Origin: Micrococcales bacterium
GTDB lineage: Bacteria; Actinomycetota; Actinomycetes; Actinomycetales; Cellulomonadaceae
Length of the DNA: 6,355 bases
Direction: 5' to 3'
Assembly: GCA_009783975.1 (NCBI GenBank)
Contig: WRCL01000119.1
Coordinates: 1-6,355, forward strand
Shown: positions 1 to 5,196 of the stretch, one piece after another
Layout of the letters: each line of letters begins with the position of its first letter
Position numbering within the stretch: position 1 is the stretch's first letter
Notes under the pieces: model-generated
Told to the model about the DNA's origin: nothing
Database searches by the model: none
The model's input: the letters and a program-made list of their open reading frames with translations, nothing else
Position numbers and translations under genes: made by a program

Positions 1-3
1 CTG

Positions 4-3000
4 ATGACCAGGGACGGCAAGCTCGGTGTCGGCGCTGGCAACACCGCGGTGAGCGCGACCGTCAACGCCGCCCGGATCTTGTTGGAGCTCGACAGCTACG
101 CCGATGTGGAAACCCGTCTGCTGGCCATCAGGCCGATCGAGGAGCACCTTGTCGCGCACCGGTCCTACGACCTGGACATCTCGATCTCCATGCACAACGT
201 CTGGACCGTCCTGGCGCTGCTGACTGGGTCGCACGACGACGCCCACCACCAGGCAGAGCACGTCGTGGAGCTCATCGGCGACCAAGGCTGGGAACCGCTG
301 CTCGACCCCACGATCCTGCTCGAGGCATACGCCAACCTCGCGGCCACGTGTCTGGCCACACATGACCTGACCCGCGCACGCGAGCTGTTCACCAGGGTGC
401 TGGCCGCCCCCGCCGGCCTGACACCACACGCCGAGCGGGCCGCACGGCTGGGGCTCGCGCGCGTCACCATGGCGCACGACCCCCAGGCGGCCATCCCCGA
501 GCTGACCGCGCTTCTCGACACGTTCGCCGACAACCGCGAAGGGTTCGCTCATGTGGCGATCGAGCTGGGGAGGATCGCACAGGCCTCCGGCGACCTCGCC
601 ACCGCCCGCCGCTGGTACGTCACCGCCTCCGAGGGCGCCGAGGTGCGGATCGACACCTGGTGCCTCGCCCTGCTCGCCACCACGTGGACGCACGTCAAAC
701 CAGATATCGCGCAGATGCTGCGGGCGTGCGCACGTGAGGCCGCCAGAGAGACAGCGCCCAACATCGTCGCCATGGTCGACTACGTCACCGCCGCCGACGC
801 ACTGAGCGCCGGGTTCGACCCGCAGTCGTGGGACCTCGCGCTTGCGGCGGCGTTGGTCATGGACGTCGGCCGGATGGACCTGCCCGAGTGGGTGGCCCAC
901 CACACCGCTGATGCGGTCCCCGCGACCCTGCTCGCCAGCGCCCACACCCGAGGGCACCACGACATCGTCGCCGCCGTCGCCGCGCACCTGGGTGCGGTGG
1001 TCCTTGACGACAGTGGGGCGATATCGTCGCTGCCTGCGCGCACCCTCGTCGCCGGCGTCGACGTGCTCGCCCAGGCCGCCAACAGTGCCGTCGAACGCTA
1101 TGGGTACATGGTCCGCGACGAGTCGCGCACCGCCGACGTCTACACCAACACCGACGGGCTGGACCTCGTCGCCGTCGAGCGGGGCGAGGTGTACCTGTGC
1201 TGGCGACGCCCGACCGGCACGGTCCACAGCGTCCGCGTCGCCCGTGCCGCGCTCATGGTGGACGAAGAGTCGCCACTGCCCGGGCTCGGCGAGCACCTGC
1301 TGCCCCCAGAGCTCGTCGCGGACGTGCTGGCCAGCGGACGTGTGCGGATACGTGCTGCGGGGAACCTCGCGCAGATCCCCTGGCCGGTGCTCGTCGTACC
1401 TGGCGCACCGGGGGACGCGCGCCTGGGCGAGCTGGTGGACGTGGTCCTGCTCGACCCGTTCGGCCTGGTGGTCGACGGTCCGGCCGACCAGCACCCGTGG
1501 ACGACCACACGTGGGCCCGACGACCTTGAGCGCGAGCTCGGCGCGCTGGAGAGGGCACTGTGCACGGCGCAGCACGATCCGGCGCCGCCCCCGTCGGTGG
1601 CGGCTGTTGCACAGGTCGAGGCCCGGTGCGCCACCGTGGACGAACCTGCCGCCACGGTGCTACGCCTGCGGACCTTGGACCTGCGTGCTGGTATCGCCTG
1701 GCTCGCGGACGACACAGCCGAGGTGCGCGCCGTCCACGCGCAGATCGCCGAGCTGTGCACGAGCGTCATGGACGCTGGCGGGCCTGTGGCGGCTGAGGCA
1801 GCGAGCTTCGCGGTGGGGATGCATGTCGACGCAGCGCTGCTCCACCTGGGCGAAGACATGCATGCCGCACGCCAGCACCTGCGCGCAGCTGAGGCCATCT
1901 GCTCGGCATGGCCGGTGCCGCCGGTGCACGTCCTGTGCCGTCTCGTCGTCCAGACCAGGTATGAGTCGGCCTGTGCGCGCGTCGGGGCCGCCCTTCGGTG
2001 CGCCGAGACCGCCGTGGAGCTGGGTCGCCAGGTAGGCACGGTCATGGCGTGGGGGTACGACGTTGGTGCCGAGTCGTACCTCAGCGCCGTCAACGAGCTG
2101 GCTCTGGCCTGCCGCTCCCTGGGCGACTTTGCCCGGGCCGTCGCACTGTACGAGCAGGTGCTCGCCCACCCAGCGCGCACCACCGGCCAAGACCGTGACG
2201 CCCGGTTGGGCCAGGCGGTGGCGACAACGTTCATCGACGGCGAACGTGGGGTCCCGATGCTCTTGGACATCGTGGCATGGGCCCAACGCATGCACGATGC
2301 TGGGCTCCTCGCGTACGCATCGGCGATCCTGGGGTCGATGGCACGGGTCAACGGGCAGCTCGACGTCGCCCGCCACTGGTACACGCTCGTCACCCAGGCG
2401 GGCCCCGACCAGGAGGGACTGACCGGTAGTGGATACGTCCTGCTGGCACGGACCTGGGCGCAGAACCCGACGATGGCAGCCCAGCTGCGTGACATGGCGC
2501 GTCGCACGGTGCAGGCGCTGTCGACCGAGGTGCGTGTGCAGTTCGACTTCATGACCGGGCGCGACGCCCTGGAGCAGGGGTTCGCCCACGACGAGGTCGA
2601 CCGCCTTCTGCCCGCGTGCCTGGTCATGGACGTGTGGCGCATCGACGTGCCCGAGATGCTGCGCGGGCCCTGGCAAGACACCGAGCTCACCGGTGGCACC
2701 GGGATGCTCTTGCAGCTGGCGACCGAACGTGGCGACCACGACCTGGCGGCGGCGCTCGCCGCGCACCTCGCCGCGACGATCCCCCCGGCGGTCCCGCCCG
2801 GCGCGGACGACCGCTGGCTGCCACCGCGGGTGCTCGTCGCCGGCACCGACCCCCTGGCCCCGACCGCCGCCGCCGCCGTGGAGCGGTACTCACGGGCCAT
2901 CCGCGACGAACAACGCACCTTCGACGCATACACGAACACCAGCGGCCTCGACCTTGTCGCCGTCGCCCGCGCCGACATCTACCTGTGCTGGCGACGTCCG

Positions 3001-4386
3001 ACGACCGGGGCTGTCCACAGCGTCCGGGTCGAACGGTCCGCGGTCGAGGCTGCCTTGACCGAGCTGGCCGTGGCCGCGAACGCAGCCCTGGTCCCGCCAG
3101 GCACGTCCGCGCTGCTCGACCCAGACAGCGAGGTCGCGTTGATGACCGGCCTGGGCAAGCACCTGCTCCCTCCCGAGCTCGTCACCGACCTGCGGCACAT
3201 CGCGACGCACAACGCCGAGGCCGTGGCGGGAGCGGGGGGCACGGTCGGCACCGAGTCGACCCCTGGGCTGCGGACTCCCCGCCTGCGGGTACGTGCCGAC
3301 GGCGACCTCGCCCAGGTCCCGTGGGGCCTGCTCGTCGTGCCCGGCGCCGCCCGCGGGCCGTCGGTGGACACACGCCTGGTCGAGCTCGTCGACCTGGTCA
3401 CCCTCGCCCCGTTCGGCCTGCCGGTGCGTGCACCACACACCGAGGACGACGCACATCGGAACCCGGCGCCTGAGACTGCCGGTCTGGACCCCACAGACCA
3501 CACCGTCACCCCATCGCCAGACCAGGTCCCGCACCCGGCTCACCCCACGGACCACACCGTCACAGATCCTGCGTCCGGCACCCCGCCAGGCGCGGTGGTC
3601 GCGGTGCTGGACCCGCGCGTGCCTGGGTTCCCCACAGACTCGGCCCTGGGTTCGGTGCTCGGCCGGATGCCGGCCGGCACCGCCCTGGAGCAGCGGATGC
3701 GCGCGTACCTGGCCGACGGCCGGCTCGTCGCCCAGCCCCCGCTGCCCAGCGTGCGCCCTGACGCCCCGGCCCCAGGGGGGCCGAACGAGTCACCCGAGAG
3801 CCTGTTCCGCCGGCGCGACCAAGACCGCACCTGGTTGACCGCGGCGTTGGCGGCCGGCCCAGCCAGGTTGTTGTTCGTCGGGCATGTGAGCACCGTCGCC
3901 CTGGCCGACGGCACCTACGAACCAGCCCTGCACCTGTGCTGCCCCGCCGAGACCCCCGGCCACGCCGCCCCCCTGGGTGCCCACCGCCCCCTGGCCGCCT
4001 CGGACATCCTCGCCGACGACATGCGCTACCCACCGCGCGTCGCCCTGGTCGCCTGCGCCAGCGGCGACGACGCCCGCACCCGCGACGCCTACGGCCTGGC
4101 CCACTCCCTGCTGTCCCAAGGCGCCACCATCGTCACCGGCATGCTCTGGCCCCTGCCCACCGGCCACTGGTACGCACACGCTCACCCCCACGACACCCCC
4201 GGCGAGAACCCACTGGTCACCCTCACCCTTGCCGTCGACGACGCCCACGAGTCCCCCGACCCCGTCGGCGTCCTGGCCACCTACCAGCGCACCTGCCTGG
4301 CCCGCTGGCGCTCGACCGGTGACCTCGTCGACAGCCCCATCAGCTGGGGCGGCCTGCACACCATCATCTCCGCTGACGAGCGATGA
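4..4386 (+). CDS. Duplicated TPR-CHAT protein (putative caspase-like cysteine peptidase), possibly 5'-truncated by the window edge
   Basis: This is a large, probably cytosolic protein of about 1460 residues, ending in a CHAT domain, the caspase-related peptidase fold commonly joined to TPR repeats. Seen: TPR-like helix pairs near residues 103-134, 180-211, 694-724 and 768-800. A CHAT-type front half lies at 344-490 and again at 942-1141. A Pro/His-rich linker spans 1142-1195. The catalytic half spans about 1197-1456, with His1294 in 'LLFVGH', Cys1351 in 'VALVACASGDD', then 'GATIVTGMLWPLP' and a closing 'SWGGLHTI', all in the expected CHAT order. The whole TPR plus front-CHAT block occurs twice (about 5-510 and 545-1141), but His/Cys exist only in the second copy. 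The ATG at base 4 has only three upstream bases, and codon 1-3 is open in frame, so no ribosome site can be judged. Role and substrate are not shown; CHAT proteins are known in bacterial conflict and proteolytic-switch systems, so such a role here is inference. Confidence 0.88.
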   Translation: MTRDGKLGVGAGNTAVSATVNAARILLELDSYADVETRLLAIRPIEEHLVAHRSYDLDISISMHNVWTVLALLTGSHDDAHHQAEHVVELIGDQGWEPLLDPTILLEAYANLAATCLATHDLTRARELFTRVLAAPAGLTPHAERAARLGLARVTMAHDPQAAIPELTALLDTFADNREGFAHVAIELGRIAQASGDLATARRWYVTASEGAEVRIDTWCLALLATTWTHVKPDIAQMLRACAREAARETAPNIVAMVDYVTAADALSAGFDPQSWDLALAAALVMDVGRMDLPEWVAHHTADAVPATLLASAHTRGHHDIVAAVAAHLGAVVLDDSGAISSLPARTLVAGVDVLAQAANSAVERYGYMVRDESRTADVYTNTDGLDLVAVERGEVYLCWRRPTGTVHSVRVARAALMVDEESPLPGLGEHLLPPELVADVLASGRVRIRAAGNLAQIPWPVLVVPGAPGDARLGELVDVVLLDPFGLVVDGPADQHPWTTTRGPDDLERELGALERALCTAQHDPAPPPSVAAVAQVEARCATVDEPAATVLRLRTLDLRAGIAWLADDTAEVRAVHAQIAELCTSVMDAGGPVAAEAASFAVGMHVDAALLHLGEDMHAARQHLRAAEAICSAWPVPPVHVLCRLVVQTRYESACARVGAALRCAETAVELGRQVGTVMAWGYDVGAESYLSAVNELALACRSLGDFARAVALYEQVLAHPARTTGQDRDARLGQAVATTFIDGERGVPMLLDIVAWAQRMHDAGLLAYASAILGSMARVNGQLDVARHWYTLVTQAGPDQEGLTGSGYVLLARTWAQNPTMAAQLRDMARRTVQALSTEVRVQFDFMTGRDALEQGFAHDEVDRLLPACLVMDVWRIDVPEMLRGPWQDTELTGGTGMLLQLATERGDHDLAAALAAHLAATIPPAVPPGADDRWLPPRVLVAGTDPLAPTAAAAVERYSRAIRDEQRTFDAYTNTSGLDLVAVARADIYLCWRRPTTGAVHSVRVERSAVEAALTELAVAANAALVPPGTSALLDPDSEVALMTGLGKHLLPPELVTDLRHIATHNAEAVAGAGGTVGTESTPGLRTPRLRVRADGDLAQVPWGLLVVPGAARGPSVDTRLVELVDLVTLAPFGLPVRAPHTEDDAHRNPAPETAGLDPTDHTVTPSPDQVPHPAHPTDHTVTDPASGTPPGAVVAVLDPRVPGFPTDSALGSVLGRMPAGTALEQRMRAYLADGRLVAQPPLPSVRPDAPAPGGPNESPESLFRRRDQDRTWLTAALAAGPARLLFVGHVSTVALADGTYEPALHLCCPAETPGHAAPLGAHRPLAASDILADDMRYPPRVALVACASGDDARTRDAYGLAHSLLSQGATIVTGMLWPLPTGHWYAHAHPHDTPGENPLVTLTLAVDDAHESPDPVGVLATYQRTCLARWRSTGDLVDSPISWGGLHTIISADER
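1033..1470 (+). repeat. Internal duplication, copy 1: CHAT front half without a catalytic half
   Basis: Residues 344-489 of the large protein match residues 942-1138 closely. Shared strings include 'YTNT', 'GLDLVAV', 'YLCWRRPT', 'VHSVRV', 'HLLPPELV' and 'NLAQIPW/DLAQVPW' followed by 'LLVVPGA'-like and 'DPFGL/APFGL' segments. Over the best 70 residues about two thirds are identical by eye. After residue 490 the sequence passes through a short acidic/Pro-rich stretch straight into the next TPR block, so the segment that would hold His and Cys is absent. This copy is likely structural or regulatory rather than catalytic. Confidence 0.85.
2827..3426 (+). repeat. Internal duplication, copy 2: CHAT front half joined to the catalytic half
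   Basis: This is the second copy of the block, residues 942-1141. It differs from copy 1 by an insertion of roughly 50 residues in two places: after 'VHSVRVERSA' (about 1015-1047) and between 'LLPPELV' and the 'RLRVRADGDLAQVPW' strand (about 1061-1092). The strand order matches the usual start of CHAT domains, where a hydrophobic strand ending in a 'pW/pf..L' turn precedes the variable linker and the catalytic half. Confidence 0.82.
3489..3563 (+). repeat. Short in-frame repeat in the CHAT linker
   Basis: Two 21-base segments at 3489-3509 and 3543-3563 differ at one base and lie 54 bases (18 codons) apart. They encode 'PTDHTVT' twice (residues 1163-1169 and 1181-1187) inside a Pro/Thr/His-rich stretch joining the two halves of the CHAT domain. 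This looks like a recent small duplication in a flexible loop. Confidence 0.75.
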
Positions 4387-4396
4387 CGGGGTCGGT

Positions 4397-4464
4397 ATCG
4401 AGTGCAACGGTGTGCGTCGTGTGTCACGTGTCGAACCGTTGACGTGGCGTCGAACCGTTGACCT
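4397..4464 (+). repeat. Left inverted repeat of the PIN cassette
   Basis: The left end starts ATCGAGTGCAACGGTG, continues through TCGTGTGTCACGTGTCGA (4417-4434), and then has two copies of GTCGAACCGTTGAC (4430-4443 and 4449-4462, start to start 19 bases). It begins only 10 bases after the stop codon of the CHAT gene. The first 16 bases recur exactly, in the same orientation, at 5038-5053. Confidence 0.85.
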
Positions 4465-4488
4465 TGACGCCGAACGCCGGGGGCGTCA
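4465..4488 (-). terminator. Possible weak hairpin at the PIN stop codon
   Basis: TGACGCC (4465-4471) and GGCGTCA (4482-4488) form a perfect 7-bp stem with a 10-base loop. The stop codon of the PIN gene is part of the stem and no T-run follows, so its role as terminator is uncertain. It lies immediately inside the left inverted repeat. Confidence 0.3.
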
Positions 4489-4887
4489 GTTCGCGGCGGG
4501 GCGGTCGGCGGCGGCGAGGGTGAGCAAGGGGCGGGCGCGAACCCGGGCGACCTGGGCGAGGTGGGCGTTGAACGTCGCCAAGGTGGCGTTCTCGCGTTCG
4601 GCGGCGTCCAGGACGCAGCACTCAAGAAGGCTCAGGGACGTGGTGACGCGCAGGTGCTCGACCCGCTGGGAGTGGCGGGGGTCTGGTGACCACACTTTCA
4701 TGATCCGTTCGAGGGTCCGCAGACGGGACTCGTCACCTTTGTCGACGGCGCCGACCGCGCACTCCAGCAGGACCAGCGGGTGGACCAGGAGCGCGTCGTC
4801 GGTCGTGATGACCTCCATGGCACGGTCGGCGTGGACATGGCCACGCTCCATGCAGGCGGTGACGACGTCGGCGTCGAGAAGGATCAC
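4486..4887 (-). CDS. PIN-domain protein, VapC-like putative ribonuclease, no antitoxin visible
   Basis: The 133-residue product has the length and motif order of VapC-type PIN ribonucleases, Mg-dependent RNases that usually act as toxins on tRNA or rRNA. Seen: an N-terminal strand 'MILLDADVV' with Asp5 (and Asp7 where many relatives have Asn), 'LVLLECAVG' with Glu42, and 'CVLDAAEREN' with Asp94. 'LATFNAHLAQV' follows, where Asn107 stands near the usual fourth acidic site. The start is GTG at 4887-4885, the only usable start before an in-frame TAG at 4932-4930. GAGGG lies four bases upstream. VapC genes normally follow a vapB antitoxin gene. Here bases 4888-5060 contain no plausible antitoxin: the frame that would overlap GTGA is open only from 4961 and encodes nothing antitoxin-like. 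The gene lies wholly inside the inverted repeats. Toxin activity is therefore inferred from the fold alone. Confidence 0.82.
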   Translation of the reverse strand: MILLDADVVTACMERGHVHADRAMEVITTDDALLVHPLVLLECAVGAVDKGDESRLRTLERIMKVWSPDPRHSQRVEHLRVTTSLSLLECCVLDAAERENATLATFNAHLAQVARVRARPLLTLAAADRPAAN

Positions 4888-4891
4888 ACAA

Positions 4892-4896
4892 CCCTC
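4892..4896 (-). promoter_or_regulatory. Ribosome binding site of the PIN gene
   Basis: GAGGG on the minus strand ends four bases before the GTG codon. The spacing is on the short side but supports GTG at 4887, because no other start codon exists between it and the upstream in-frame stop. Confidence 0.5.
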
Positions 4897-4909
4897 GCAC
4901 TTGTCGCGG

Positions 4910-4960
4910 TCCGGCGGGGAAGCTCCAAACTACCAGACAAGACGGTATAAACCCGCCGGA
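4910..4960. promoter_or_regulatory. 9-bp inverted repeat around an A/T-richer core upstream of the PIN gene
   Basis: TCCGGCGGG (4910-4918) and CCCGCCGGA (4952-4960) are perfect inverted copies separated by 33 bases that are clearly less GC-rich than the surroundings and include GGTATAAAC. Position 23-73 bases upstream of the GTG start suits an operator or promoter region. No convincing -35/-10 pair with normal spacing was found on the minus strand, so the promoter itself is not assigned. Confidence 0.4.
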
Positions 4961-5040
4961 TTCACCTGCATGGCGCAACTGCGGACAATGGGGACGGTTC
5001 CTGTGTCTTGCCTGGTCGGGCCTGGGATTCGTTTCGCATC
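4961..5040. other. Gene-free spacer inside the cassette
   Basis: Between the 9-bp palindrome and the right-end repeats I see no coding frame with protein-like content. It holds GGGGACGGTTCC (4990-5001), a string that reminds me of sequences near transposon-related repeats, but it has no second copy in this window, so nothing is assigned. Confidence 0.4.
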
Positions 5041-5098
5041 GAGTGCAACGGTGCGACGCGAGGTCAACGGTTCGACGCGAGGTCAACGGTTTCGACAC
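5041..5098 (-). repeat. Three tandem 19-20 base units at the right end
   Basis: Units at 5041-5059, 5060-5078 and 5079-5098 share the core AACGGT(T)(T/G)CGAC with GAGG or GAGT in front. The first diverges (GTGCAACGGTGCGAC), and the last has an extra T and ends in AC instead of GC. The left end shows two clean units in the opposite orientation. Regular spacing near two helical turns fits adjacent protein-binding sites on one face of the DNA; that is inference. Confidence 0.75.
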
Positions 5099-5129
5099 GT
5101 GACACACGATGCACACCGTTGCGATCGAT
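5061..5129 (-). repeat. Right inverted repeat of the PIN cassette
   Basis: Read on the minus strand, this segment matches the left end base for base except for two adjacent differences near the outer tip, one G/A, two C/G differences between the small units, and one extra A in the first GTCGAAACCGTTGAC unit. It ends six bases before the strong hairpin at 5135. Confidence 0.85.
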
Positions 5130-5134
5130 GCAGG

Positions 5135-5175
5135 CCTGTGGGGGCAGGACCCGGGTCAGGTCCTGCCCCCACAGG
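5135..5175 (-). terminator. Strong perfect hairpin, probable terminator of the TM2 gene (possibly bidirectional)
   Basis: A 17-base arm at 5135-5151 (CCTGTGGGGGCAGGACC) pairs perfectly with 5159-5175 across a 7-base loop. On the minus strand it begins 21 bases after the TM2 stop codon. No T-tract follows in either direction, as is common for terminators reported in high-GC actinomycetes. It is symmetric, and the CHAT gene has no strong hairpin of its own after its stop, so it could once have served both convergent genes. Confidence 0.7.
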
Positions 5176-5196
5176 TCGTCCCTCACACGACGCGTG

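Larger units (their letters stand above)
4397..5129. mobile_element. Candidate small mobile cassette with long inverted repeats carrying a solitary PIN gene
   Basis: A 68-base left end (4397-4464) and a 69-base right end (5061-5129) are inverted copies with about five mismatches and one indel. Between them is only one credible gene, the PIN-domain CDS, and no transposase. Each end is built from smaller repeats of a roughly 19-base unit, an architecture known from insertion sequences whose transposase binds several sites per end (IS21 family is the closest analogy, not an identification). The cassette sits between the 3' ends of two convergent genes, where an insertion would do least harm. I could not find a target-site duplication at the outer edges (bases before 4397 against those after 5129). 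Alternatives are a decayed insertion sequence in which the PIN gene was captured, or a pair of repeats with a regulatory role. Confidence 0.6.

Noticed and set aside
1140..2978. Long open frame on the minus strand (612 codons) opposite the CHAT gene
   Set aside because: The product is Arg/Ser/Ala-rich with no domain signature and lies fully antisense to a clear, duplicated protein-coding frame. Long antisense frames are expected at this GC content.
4733..5116. Minus-strand open frame of 127 codons upstream of and overlapping the PIN gene, as a possible antitoxin
   Set aside because: It starts inside the inverted repeat, overlaps the PIN gene by about 150 bases, and has a Cys/Arg/His-rich composition unlike VapB-type antitoxins.
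4388..5140. Target-site duplication at the cassette borders
   Set aside because: Bases outside 4397 (GTCGGT) and outside 5129 (GCAGGC) do not form a direct repeat, and moving the borders inward to the TGTGTCAC/GTGACACA points gives none either.
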